Source of the DNA: Paraburkholderia sejongensis
Lineage (GTDB): Bacteria > Pseudomonadota > Gammaproteobacteria > Burkholderiales > Burkholderiaceae
NCBI RefSeq assembly: GCF_020880815.1
Contig: NZ_JAJITD010000006.1
Span: 186,001-250,000 of the forward strand
Direction of reading: 5' to 3'
DNA: 64,000 nucleotides
The notes beneath the pieces were generated by a model that saw nothing but the letters and a program-made list of their open reading frames with translations, had not been told where the DNA came from and did no database searches. Made by a program: the position numbers and the translations under genes. This document shows, piece by piece, positions 26,729-34,837 of the stretch. How positions within the stretch are numbered: position 1 is the stretch's first letter; each line of letters begins with the position of its first letter.

Positions 26729-27208
26729 ATGGTCTCCCATTGGTGAATGGCGCGCATCGCGTGCGGGCCATTCCGACCGCACTGCAATGCCGCCGGTTAC
26801 TCTCAGTCCTTATTGGTTTGAGGTCGGATCAAAGCTAGCGCGATCTCGTCGCACACGTCTTTAAGAATTGTCCTAAAGAACTTCTTTTCTCTGATCTAAA
26901 ACAGCAAAGACGACATTTATCAAATCGGAAGATCGAAGCAGGACGGGAGTTGGCGGGAATGAGGGGGAAGATAGGCCGACCGAACGGCGGCCCGAGCGGA
27001 GAAAGAAAATCCCAACGGCACTTTGAAATGCTTACGGAGTGTGGCCACTTGCAGAAGAGTTCGAGCGAACCCTCAGCTTTTCGCCGCGTCGTTTCGGTAC
27101 ATGGGTTCTGGTAGGGGCTTTGAGTGTGAAACGACGATGGCCGCCGGAATGATGATCCGGCGGCCGTTGCGTGTTTCATGTTTCGCATTTCACGTCGTCG
27201 GGCAATCC
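26729..27208. other. Island right edge: no gene, duplicated 3'-end sequence
   Basis: The first 320 bases hold no credible gene; composition is lower in GC than the flanks. From about 27060 the sequence is a diverged copy of the end of the secreted protein gene at 23169-23771 (shared TGGGTTC, GGTAGGGGCTTTG) followed by the duplicated hairpin. The cassette promoter should lie near 26740-26850. Confidence 0.55.
27139..27165 (-). terminator. Second copy of the island terminator hairpin
   Basis: Same 10-bp stem (GGCCGCCGGA and complement) as at 23794-23820 with a different seven-base loop. Read on the minus strand it lies 44 bases after the MFS stop, so it probably terminates that gene. Confidence 0.7.
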
Positions 27209-28519
27209 TCAATGACCATGCCGCTCTTCCACTCCAACCGGCGCCCGCCTCGTCTGCCGGCTCAACATCAACGTCACCACCGCCGACACCGCCAACGTCG
27301 CGCCGACCACATACAGACCCGCCGAATAACCGCCGGTCACGTTCTTGAGCCAGCCGATCGCAAACGGTCCGACGAAGCCGCCCAGGTTCCCCACCGAATT
27401 GATCATCGCGATCCCCGCAGCCGCGCCCGCACCCGACAGGAACATGCTCGGCATCGCCCACAATGGCGCCTTGGCCGCGCTGATGCCGATATTCACGATC
27501 ACCAGCGCCAGCACGATCATCAACGCGCTCGTCGCATTGCCGGCGAACAGGAAGCCGACACAGGCCAACGCGCACGGAATCACCACGTGCCACGTGCGCT
27601 CCTCGGTACGGTCCGAGTGCTTCGCCCACAGCACCATCGCGATCACCGCGAGCACGCTCGGCACACCGGCGAGCAAGCCCGTTTCGAACGAACCGAAGCC
27701 GTATTGCCGAATGATCAGCGGCGCCCACAAGCCGAGCGTATAAAGCCCCGCCGACGTGCCGAAGTAAATCAGCGCCAACGCGAGCACTCGCGGATCACGC
27801 AATGCACTGAGCGCGCCGGCCGTATGCCCGGTATGCGTCTGCCGCGCCTCGGCCTCGCTCCTGAGCTTCGCGATCAGCCAGTCGCGCTCGTCCGGCTGCA
27901 ACCACTGCGCTTGCGCGGGCTTGTCGGTCAGATACTTGAGCACAAAGAAGCCGAGCACGATTGCCGGCACCGCTTCGATGATGTACAGCAACTGCCAGTC
28001 GGCGAGGCCGGCGATCGGCGGCAGCTTCATGATCGCGCCGGACAGCGGCGAGCCGATCGCGGTCGAGATCGGCGCGGCGGCCATGAACCACGCGGCCGCG
28101 ACCGCGCGCTGGCGGGTCGGAAACCACAGGCTCAGATACAGGATGATGCCGGGAAAGAAGCCCGCTTCCGCGACGCCGAGAATGAAGCGCAGCGCGTAGA
28201 AACTGTTCGGCCCGACCACGAACGCGGACGCGAGCGACACGATCCCCCACGACACCATCACGCGCGCAATCCAGCGGCGCGCGCCGACCTTGTGCAAGAT
28301 CAGGTTCGATGGCACTTCGAACAGAAAGTAGCCGATGAAGAACAGCCCGCCGCCGAGTCCGAACGCGGTCGGCGAAAGTCCGATCGCCTTGTTCATCGTG
28401 AGCGCGGCAAAGCCGACGTTCACGCGATCGAGAAAGCTCACGAAATACAGCAGCATCACGAACGGGATGATCCGCAGCATCAGCTTGCGGGACACCCGGG
28501 TTTCGAGTTCGGAAGTCAT
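27209..28519 (-). CDS. MFS permease, tartrate/4-hydroxyphenylacetate type (ACS family)
   Basis: 436 residues, twelve helices. The N-terminal RIIPFVMLLYFVSFLDRVNVGFAALT is cut here to LYFVSFLDRVNVGFA, a hallmark of the anion:cation symporter branch; GYFLFEVPSNLILHKVGARRW and ARVMVSWGIVS follow. The family imports organic acids such as tartrate and phthalate by proton symport. It is downstream of the tartrate/D-malate dehydrogenase gene on the same strand (160 bases), so it probably imports the substrate. An internally deleted copy is found at 23848-23980. Confidence 0.87.
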   Translation of the reverse strand: MTSELETRVSRKLMLRIIPFVMLLYFVSFLDRVNVGFAALTMNKAIGLSPTAFGLGGGLFFIGYFLFEVPSNLILHKVGARRWIARVMVSWGIVSLASAFVVGPNSFYALRFILGVAEAGFFPGIILYLSLWFPTRQRAVAAAWFMAAAPISTAIGSPLSGAIMKLPPIAGLADWQLLYIIEAVPAIVLGFFVLKYLTDKPAQAQWLQPDERDWLIAKLRSEAEARQTHTGHTAGALSALRDPRVLALALIYFGTSAGLYTLGLWAPLIIRQYGFGSFETGLLAGVPSVLAVIAMVLWAKHSDRTEERTWHVVIPCALACVGFLFAGNATSALMIVLALVIVNIGISAAKAPLWAMPSMFLSGAGAAAGIAMINSVGNLGGFVGPFAIGWLKNVTGGYSAGLYVVGATLAVSAVVTLMLSRQTRRAPVGVEERHGH

Positions 28520-28626
28520 TGTCTCCTCCTGCGGCGCGCGGCGCGAAACGCCGCGCGCGAGCTTTGACGCCGGCCGTCGTTGGGCCGTACTGATTAGATG
28601 AGGTTGGTGCGACGCGAGCGCGCCGG

Positions 28627-28685
28627 CCCGATGTTCAGCCCGATGTTCAGCCCGACGTTCAGCCCGTCGTTCAGCCCATCTTCAG
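28627..28685 (+). repeat. 12-bp minisatellite between dehydrogenase and permease genes
   Basis: Four units of CCCGATGTTCAG with single-base variants, then a partial fifth running into the last codons of the dehydrogenase gene. On the minus strand every unit contains TGA just after the natural stop. Likely slippage-prone. Confidence 0.85.
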
Positions 28686-29776
28686 GCCGCGTTCGCCGCC
28701 GGCGCCACCGCCTGCTCGATGAACGCGCACACCGCCGCGGTCACCTGCGCGGTGGTCGCGTTGCCGCCCAGGTCGCGCGTATGCAGCGCGTTGTTCGCGG
28801 TCACCGCTTCGATCGCCTGCATCACGCGGCGCGCGGCGTCGGTTTCGCCGAGGTGTTCGAGCAGCATCACGACCGACCAGAACGTGCCGACCGGATTCGC
28901 TAACCCCTTGCCCATGATGTCGAACGCGGAGCCGTGGATCGGCTCGAACATCGACGGATAGCGGTGCTCCGGATCGATGTTGCCGGTCGGCGCGATGCCG
29001 AGGCTTCCCGCCAGCGCGGCCGCGAGGTCGCTGAGGATGTCGGCGTGCAGGTTGGTCGCGACGATCGTGTCGAGCGTGGCCGGCCGGTTGACCATCCGCG
29101 CGGTCGCGGCGTCGACCAGCTCCTTGTCCCACGTGACGTCCGGAAACTCCCTGGAGACTTCGAGCGCGATCTCGTCCCACATCACCATCGCGTGACGCTG
29201 CGCGTTGCTCTTCGTGATCACCGTAAGCAGCTTGCGCGGGCGCGACTGCGCGAGCCGGAACGCGAAGCGCATGATCCGTTCGACACCGGCGCGCGTGAGG
29301 ATCGACACGTCGGTCGCCGCCTCGATGGGATGGCCCTGGTGCACGCGACCGCCGACGCCCGAATATTCGCCCTCCGAATTTTCCCGCACGATCACCCAGT
29401 TCAGGTCCTCCGGCTTGCAGTACTTCAGCGGCGCATCGATGCCGGGCAGGATGCGGGTCGGGCGCACGTTCGCGTACTGGTCGAAGCCCTGGCAGATCTT
29501 CAGCCGCAGACCCCACAGCGTGATGTGGTCGGGAATGTCCTTGTCGCCCGCCGAGCCGAACAGGATCGCGTCCTTGTCGCGGATCGCGTCCAGGCCGTCG
29601 GCCGGCATCATCACGCCGTGCTCGCGGTAGTAGTCGCCGCCCCAGTCGAAGTTCTCGAACTCGAACGCGAATGCGCGGGTGCAGTTCGCGAGCGCTTCGA
29701 GCACTTGCGCGCCGGCCGGCACGACCTCCTTGCCGATGCCGTCGCCGGGGATGGTTGCGATGCGATAGGTTTTCAT
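28682..29776 (-). CDS. Tartrate dehydrogenase/D-malate dehydrogenase family
   Basis: 364 residues of the isocitrate/isopropylmalate dehydrogenase superfamily, NAD- and Mn-dependent, cytoplasmic. IATIPGDGIGKEV at the N-terminus binds cofactor; WGLRLKICQGFDQYANVRPTRILPG carries the substrate arginines; VRENSEGEYSGVGGR is the tartrate/D-malate-type signature (TtuC/DmlA); NLHADILSDLAAALAGSLGIAPTGNI holds the metal Asp residues. It turns tartrate or D-malate into oxaloglycolate/pyruvate-type products. The divergent LysR gene and downstream permease complete a uptake-and-use unit like ttuBC or dmlRA. Confidence 0.9.
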   Translation of the reverse strand: MKTYRIATIPGDGIGKEVVPAGAQVLEALANCTRAFAFEFENFDWGGDYYREHGVMMPADGLDAIRDKDAILFGSAGDKDIPDHITLWGLRLKICQGFDQYANVRPTRILPGIDAPLKYCKPEDLNWVIVRENSEGEYSGVGGRVHQGHPIEAATDVSILTRAGVERIMRFAFRLAQSRPRKLLTVITKSNAQRHAMVMWDEIALEVSREFPDVTWDKELVDAATARMVNRPATLDTIVATNLHADILSDLAAALAGSLGIAPTGNIDPEHRYPSMFEPIHGSAFDIMGKGLANPVGTFWSVVMLLEHLGETDAARRVMQAIEAVTANNALHTRDLGGNATTAQVTAAVCAFIEQAVAPAANAA

Positions 29777-29839
29777 GTCTCCGTCCTTGGTGAAGGGTGT
29801 ATGGCTTCACTCTAGCGCGCTCGCCCGGCTAAAAACCGG

Positions 29840-29855
29840 TGCTAAACTCAAAGCA
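29840..29855. promoter_or_regulatory. Candidate LysR operator between dehydrogenase and regulator genes
   Basis: TGCTAAACTCAAAGCA is an inverted repeat (TGCT/AGCA) that includes a T-N11-A motif, the LysR-box pattern. It lies in the 104-base gap between the two divergent starts, 25 bases before the regulator start codon. Confidence 0.45.
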
Positions 29856-29880
29856 TCTTTAACCTGAATTCACAAGTGAA

Positions 29881-30822
29881 ATGGCTGCCAACGCGCTGCG
29901 GAACACTGTCCAGCCGGCCGATCTGAGCTTTTTTTCGACGCTCGCCGCCAGCGGCAGCCTCAGCGCGGCCGCGCGCGAGCTGGGGCTGACGGCCGCCGCG
30001 GTCAGCAAACGGCTCACGCAGATGGAGCAGCGCGCGGGCGTCGCGCTGGTGAACCGCACCACGCGGCGGATGATGCTGACGCCCGAAGGCGAGCTGTACC
30101 TCGCGCACGCGCGGCGGATTCTCGACGAGATCGACGAACTCGCCGAGCTGCTCGGCGCGGCGAAGCAGACGCCGAAGGGGCTGCTGCGCGTGAACGCGAC
30201 GCTCGGCTTCGGGCGCGGTTATGTCGGGCCGGCCATTTCGCGTTTCGTCGCGAAGTACCCGCAGGTGTCGGTGCAGTTGCAGCTGTCGGTCACCGCACCG
30301 CCGCTCACCGACGACAGCTACGACGTCTGCATCCGTTTCGGCGAGCCGCCCGATACCCGCGTGGTCGCGCGCCGACTCGCGCCGAACCGGCGCCTGTTGT
30401 GCGCGGCGCCGTCGTACCTCGCCGCGCGCGGCACGCCGCTCAACGCGCGCGACCTGAGCCGCCACGACTGCATCGGCATTCGCCAGGGCGACGAAGCGTA
30501 CGGCGTGTGGCGACTGACTTCCGGACGCGGCGCCGCGCGCAAGACGGAAAGCGTGCGCATCAAAGGCACGCTGACCACCAACGACGGCGAGATCGCGGTC
30601 AAATGGGCGCTCGCGGGCCACGGCATCCTGATGCGCGCGGAGTGGGACATCCGCCAATATCTGGCCGACGGCTCGCTGGTTCAGCTGCTCGCCGATCACG
30701 ACACGCCGAATGCCGACATCTTCGCGGTCTATTCGCCGCGCCATCAGATGTCGAACCGGATTCGCACGTTCGTCGAGTTCATCGCGCAGGATTTGAGCGG
30801 CGCCGCGGGCTCGCTCGCGTAG
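29881..30822 (+). CDS. LysR-type regulator, DmlR-like
   Basis: 313 residues. N-terminal LSFFSTLAASGSLSAAARELG then TAAAVSKRLTQME and NRTTRRMMLTPEG, a form shared by DmlR and related regulators of organic acid use. A substrate domain follows. Divergent from the tartrate/D-malate dehydrogenase operon, so I infer it activates that operon in response to the substrate. The start lies 104 bases from the dehydrogenase start, with a T-N11-A palindrome in between. Confidence 0.87.
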   Translation: MAANALRNTVQPADLSFFSTLAASGSLSAAARELGLTAAAVSKRLTQMEQRAGVALVNRTTRRMMLTPEGELYLAHARRILDEIDELAELLGAAKQTPKGLLRVNATLGFGRGYVGPAISRFVAKYPQVSVQLQLSVTAPPLTDDSYDVCIRFGEPPDTRVVARRLAPNRRLLCAAPSYLAARGTPLNARDLSRHDCIGIRQGDEAYGVWRLTSGRGAARKTESVRIKGTLTTNDGEIAVKWALAGHGILMRAEWDIRQYLADGSLVQLLADHDTPNADIFAVYSPRHQMSNRIRTFVEFIAQDLSGAAGSLA

Positions 30823-30927
30823 GGCTTCTGGTATCGTAAAGCGCGATAAACCATAAGCCGGAACCCGCGCCATTCCCCGGCGCGGCGCTCCTTCAGAGGC
30901 AAACCACACAAAGAGAGATGGGTAACG

Positions 30928-32271
30928 ATGCGCAGACCTAACCCGGCGCTCCATCGTAGTCAGCGCATGCCGATGACGCGCGCGCGGCGACGTATTCTGA
31001 TCGTCGGCGCGATCGTGCTGTTTGCTGTAGTGGGCTGGATCATCGCGCTGGTGCTGCAACCGGCGTTCCAACGCACGATCGTCATTACCACCGGCGCGGA
31101 CAACGGCATCTATCGCGGCTTTGCCGATCGCTACGCGCCGCTGCTCAAACGCGAAGGGATCAAGCTCGACATTCGCAGCTCGTCGGGCTCGGTCGAAAAC
31201 TATCAGCGCCTGACGGACCCCGACAGCGCATACCAGGTCGGCTTCATCCAGTCCGGCACGGTCACCCCGCGAGACACCGACGCGCTGCAGACGATCGCCG
31301 CCGTCTCGTACGAACCGATCTGGGTGTTCTACCGCGGCGACGCGACAGTCGACCGGCTCTCGCAACTGCGCGGCAAACGCATTTCGATAGGCGTGCCGGG
31401 CAGCGGCCTGCTGAACGTTTCGCAGACGCTGCTCGGCTATAGCGGCATCACGAACCAGAACACCACGCTGCTGCAAATGGCCGCGAACGACGCGTACCAG
31501 GGGCTCGAAAGCGGCCAGATCGACGCGGCGTTCTTCATCGGCCGGCCGGATGCCGAGATGCAGCGCACGCTGCTCACCAGCAACCTGAAGCTGATGAGCT
31601 TCGCGCAGGCCGATGCGTTGGCGCAGAAATTCCCGTCGCTGTCGAAGATCGTGTTGCCGCGCGCGTCGACCAGCGTCGCCGACGATCTGCCGCGCCACGA
31701 CGTCACGCTGCTGGCGGCGACCGCGCTGCTGGTGTCGAAGGACACGCTGCATCCGGCGCTCGTCTATCTGTTGCTCGACGCGGCGCGCACCGTGCACGGC
31801 GGCGAGGACTACTTCACGCCGCTCGGCACGTTCCCGAATCTGCGCACCGAGGAATTCCCGATCTCCGACGAGAGCGTGCGCTACTTCAAATCGGGCCGGC
31901 CGTTCCTGTATCGCTATCTGCCGTTCTGGCTCGCGAGCCTGATCGAGCGGCGCCTGCTGATCCTCGTGCCGTTCCTCGCGCTGCTGATCGGCCTCGTGCA
32001 GGCACTGCCGCGCCTGCTCGAAACGCGGATGAAAAAGCGCCTCGTGGTCTGGTACCGCGAGATCAAGGCGCTGGAAGACGAAGTATGGAAAAACCCTAAT
32101 CCGACCCGCGCGCAGATCGCCCAATGGAATGAAGAAATCGAAAGCATCGACGCGAACGCGAGCTTGATCCGGATTCCGTATCAATACTTTCAGGATGTTT
32201 ATGCGTTGAAACAGGCGATCGGGATCGTGCGCGACCGGATTGCGCACGTCGCGGAGAAGGTGGGCAAATAG
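30928..32271 (+). CDS. TAXI-family solute-binding protein with C-terminal membrane anchor
   Basis: 447 residues. One N-terminal helix (about 22-44), then a TAXI/TRAP-type binding domain: TTGADNGIYRGFADRY near residue 52, RSSSGSVENYQRL, GVPGSGLLNVSQTLLGYSGI and AAFFIGRPDAEMQ. A second hydrophobic helix at about 340-362 is followed by a charged helical tail of about 85 residues. This is longer than a plain 320-residue TAXI protein and is tethered at both ends. No TRAP permease genes are adjacent, so a sensing or orphan role is possible. AGAGAG precedes the start. Confidence 0.82.
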   Translation: MRRPNPALHRSQRMPMTRARRRILIVGAIVLFAVVGWIIALVLQPAFQRTIVITTGADNGIYRGFADRYAPLLKREGIKLDIRSSSGSVENYQRLTDPDSAYQVGFIQSGTVTPRDTDALQTIAAVSYEPIWVFYRGDATVDRLSQLRGKRISIGVPGSGLLNVSQTLLGYSGITNQNTTLLQMAANDAYQGLESGQIDAAFFIGRPDAEMQRTLLTSNLKLMSFAQADALAQKFPSLSKIVLPRASTSVADDLPRHDVTLLAATALLVSKDTLHPALVYLLLDAARTVHGGEDYFTPLGTFPNLRTEEFPISDESVRYFKSGRPFLYRYLPFWLASLIERRLLILVPFLALLIGLVQALPRLLETRMKKRLVVWYREIKALEDEVWKNPNPTRAQIAQWNEEIESIDANASLIRIPYQYFQDVYALKQAIGIVRDRIAHVAEKVGK

Positions 32272-32509
32272 CCGCGTGCCGCTTGCAGGCCATGCACATT
32301 TGCGGGACGCCGGTTGCCGCGCGGTGCGTTGATTTTCCGCGCGGCCTCGCCGGCTAAGCACATAGCGTTAAGCAAGCAAAAAATCTCTGTGAAGGAAATC
32401 AAACGATAGTTCGATTCAATTGGCAGGCTTGCCGATCGCATCCTGTAATGAACACCTGCTGTCCGCGTTCCGGCAATTGCCGCCTACCGTGTTTTCCCGG
32501 AGAGATCCT

Positions 32510-32704
32510 ATGTCGCAGCCTGAGCCGAACATTGAGGAAGTCGTAAAAAGCATCGCCGAAGAAACCGATACGCCGCCTGAAACGGTGTCCCGGATGTACA
32601 CCGAAACGCTCGCCGATTATCGGCATCAGGCCCGCGTGCTGGACTACGTGCCGCTGTTCGCGGCGAAAAAGGTTCGCAACGAACTGCGTCATCGCAAGCA
32701 CTGA
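32510..32704 (+). CDS. DUF3562 small protein
   Basis: 64 residues from the ATG preceded by GGAGAG. EEVVKSIAEETDTPPETVSRMY and ARVLDYVPLFAAKKVRNELR are cut here to their cores TPPETVSRMY and DYVPLFAAKKVR, which match DUF3562 proteins common in Burkholderiaceae. Predicted helical and cytoplasmic; function unknown. The frame is open upstream but those codons are not family-like. Confidence 0.75.
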   Translation: MSQPEPNIEEVVKSIAEETDTPPETVSRMYTETLADYRHQARVLDYVPLFAAKKVRNELRHRKH

Positions 32705-32857
32705 CCCGCTCGCGCGCGGCGCGTGGCGCCGGGTGCGTGGTCCCAGATTTCGCGCCGGTCGTGGAGCTAACAATCGCGCGACGAATTTCCTATCCTGACG
32801 GTTCATCAACTTTCCGCGGGCGCGCCGCCGCCCGCCGACCGCTCAGGAACCTCATCC

Positions 32858-33319
32858 ATGTCCGCTTCGCCGCAGATTCGCGCTGTCACCCGTGACGACT
32901 TCGCTGCCTGGCTGCCGTTGTGGGACGCGTATAACGCGTTCTACGGCCGCGCCGGCGAGACCGCGTTGCCGCGCCAGATCACGCACATTACGTGGAACCG
33001 TTTTTTCGACGGCTACGAGCCGATGCATGCGTTCGTCGCGGAGCGCGAAGGACAGTTGCTCGGCCTCGTGCATTTCCTCTACCACCGTCACACCACACTG
33101 GCCGGCCCGACCTGTTATCTGCAGGACCTGTACACGCTCGACAGCGAACGCGGCAAAGGCGTCGGCCGCGCGTTGATCGAAGCGGTGTATGCGCGCGCGA
33201 AGGCCGACGGCGCCGAGCGCGTGTACTGGCTCACTCACGAGACCAATCACACCGCGATGCGGCTGTACGACAAGGTCGCGGACAAGTCGGGCTTCGTCGT
33301 GTATCGCAAGGCGTTGTAA
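32858..33319 (+). CDS. GNAT family N-acetyltransferase
   Basis: 153 residues. Full GNAT fold: IRAVTRDDFAAWLPLW at the N-terminus, CYLQDLYTLDSERGKGVGRALI is the acetyl-CoA-binding motif A (RGKGVG), and YWLTHETNHTAMRLYDKVADKSGFVVYRK is motif B with the Asn and Tyr seen in the family. Cytoplasmic acetyl transfer to an amine; substrate unknown. A strong terminator follows. Confidence 0.88.
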   Translation: MSASPQIRAVTRDDFAAWLPLWDAYNAFYGRAGETALPRQITHITWNRFFDGYEPMHAFVAEREGQLLGLVHFLYHRHTTLAGPTCYLQDLYTLDSERGKGVGRALIEAVYARAKADGAERVYWLTHETNHTAMRLYDKVADKSGFVVYRKAL

Positions 33320-33342
33320 CTTGCAACGCGGCGCCGCAAAGA

Positions 33343-33372
33343 CGAAAGGCGCACCCTCGGGTGCGCCTTTCG
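33343..33372 (+). terminator. Rho-independent terminator, probably bidirectional
   Basis: A 13-bp perfect stem (CGAAAGGCGCACC and complement) with a CTCG loop followed by GTTTCATT. It lies between the acetyltransferase gene and the convergent end of the catabolic operon. Confidence 0.85.
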
Positions 33373-33409
33373 TTTCATTACTGCGCCGGCAATTACGCGG
33401 CGACTCGCA

Positions 33410-34813
33410 TCAAGCCTCCAACTGCTCCAGCACCTTCCCCTTCGTCTCGATCCCGAGGAAATGCACCGCGACCGCCGCGAGGAACGGCACCGCCGCGAGG
33501 ATATAGAACGCGACGTCGAGGTTGCCGCCGATCATCGTCTTCGACACGATCGTCGGCGCGAAGATCGCCGCCACCTTCAGCCACGCGCCGCCGACTCCGC
33601 AGCCCATCGCGCGGATGCTGGTCGGGTACAGCTCCGGCGTGTACACGTAGGCGGTGATGAAGCCGCTCGCGAGAAAGCCGAGCGCCAGCGCGCAGCAGGT
33701 CGCAACCACGTACACTGACGAGTTGTGCAGCACACCGGCCATCGCCAGCGAAATCGCGCACAGCACGAACGAGATGTTGATGATCGGCTTGCGCCCGACC
33801 GTATCGACCAGCAGCGCGCAAGCGAGCGAACCGAGCACGCCGAGCACCGAAGCGGCCACCGCCAGATTCAGCGCCAGTTGCAGCGGCGCGTGATAGACGG
33901 TGCGATAGATCGTCGGCAGCCATGTCGACAGACCGTACTGGATGAAGCCGCAGGTGATCCACAGCATTGCAACCGCCAGCGTGCGCTTCAGATAGGCCTT
34001 GCCGAACAGGTCCGCGACGCGGCGCTTCGGATGGCGATTGACCATCTCGTCGAACTCCTGCGCATGCGCGACCGGCGGCAGCGGCACCTTGGCCGCGCGT
34101 TCGAATGCGAGCACCGCGGAATCGGCTTCGGCCATCCGGTCGCGCACCGCGAGCCAGCGCGGCGATTCCGGCACCAGCTTGCGCAGCACGAAGAACAGGA
34201 TGAGCGGCGCGCCGCCGATGAAGTACATCGCCTGCCAGCCGAAGCGCGGCACGATCCACGCGCCCATCGCGCTCGATGCGAGCAGGCCGATCGGGAACAC
34301 GATCTCGTACAGCAGCACGAAACGTCCGCGGCCATGCGCGCGGCTGATTTCGTTGATGTAGGTCGCGGCCACCGGCAATTCGCCGCCGAGCCCGAGGCCT
34401 TGCACGATGCGCAGCGCGACGAACACCGCGAAAGTCGGCGCGAAGCCGCACGCAATACTCGTAATGCCGATAATCCCCGAGCTCAGCGCAATCGCCTTCA
34501 CGCGGCCGGCGCGTTCCGCGTACCACGGAAACAGGAACGCCCCGATCAGTTGTCCGACCGAGCCCGAGCCGAGCAAAAAGCCGATGTCCCACGGCGTCAG
34601 GTTCCACTTCGCGATCAACAGCGGCAGCGTGGTCGCGATCGCGATGACGTCGAAGCCGTCGAAGAAGGTCGCCAGTCCGATCAGGATCCGCGCGCGCACC
34701 TGCAACCGGTTGCGCGGCATCCGCTCGAGACGGGCGATGATGGAGCCCTGCGTAACCGCGCCAGCAACGCCGGCGCTGCTGCGGTCTCCGGTAGTGTTAT
34801 CGATGGTTCTCAT
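33410..34813 (-). CDS. MFS permease of the aromatic operon
   Basis: 467 residues, twelve helices. FFDGFDVIAIATTLPLL in helix 1, GRVKAI in loop 2-3, GLGLGGELPVAATYINEI in helix 5 and ESPRWLA after helix 6 place it among sugar/aromatic acid:proton symporters. It is the last gene of the minus-strand catabolic operon, 24 bases after the FAD reductase gene, and most likely imports the ring substrate. No substrate can be named. The chosen ATG is the first in the frame with a plausible cytoplasmic N-terminus. Confidence 0.85.
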   Translation of the reverse strand: MRTIDNTTGDRSSAGVAGAVTQGSIIARLERMPRNRLQVRARILIGLATFFDGFDVIAIATTLPLLIAKWNLTPWDIGFLLGSGSVGQLIGAFLFPWYAERAGRVKAIALSSGIIGITSIACGFAPTFAVFVALRIVQGLGLGGELPVAATYINEISRAHGRGRFVLLYEIVFPIGLLASSAMGAWIVPRFGWQAMYFIGGAPLILFFVLRKLVPESPRWLAVRDRMAEADSAVLAFERAAKVPLPPVAHAQEFDEMVNRHPKRRVADLFGKAYLKRTLAVAMLWITCGFIQYGLSTWLPTIYRTVYHAPLQLALNLAVAASVLGVLGSLACALLVDTVGRKPIINISFVLCAISLAMAGVLHNSSVYVVATCCALALGFLASGFITAYVYTPELYPTSIRAMGCGVGGAWLKVAAIFAPTIVSKTMIGGNLDVAFYILAAVPFLAAVAVHFLGIETKGKVLEQLEA

Positions 34814-34837
34814 GCCAGGGTGCCGTCCGTAGAAAGG

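Noticed and set aside
29848..32361. An 837-residue minus-strand open frame opposite the LysR and TAXI genes
   Set aside because: Arg/Gln/His-rich, no motif, fully antisense to two well-supported genes; a product of high GC content.
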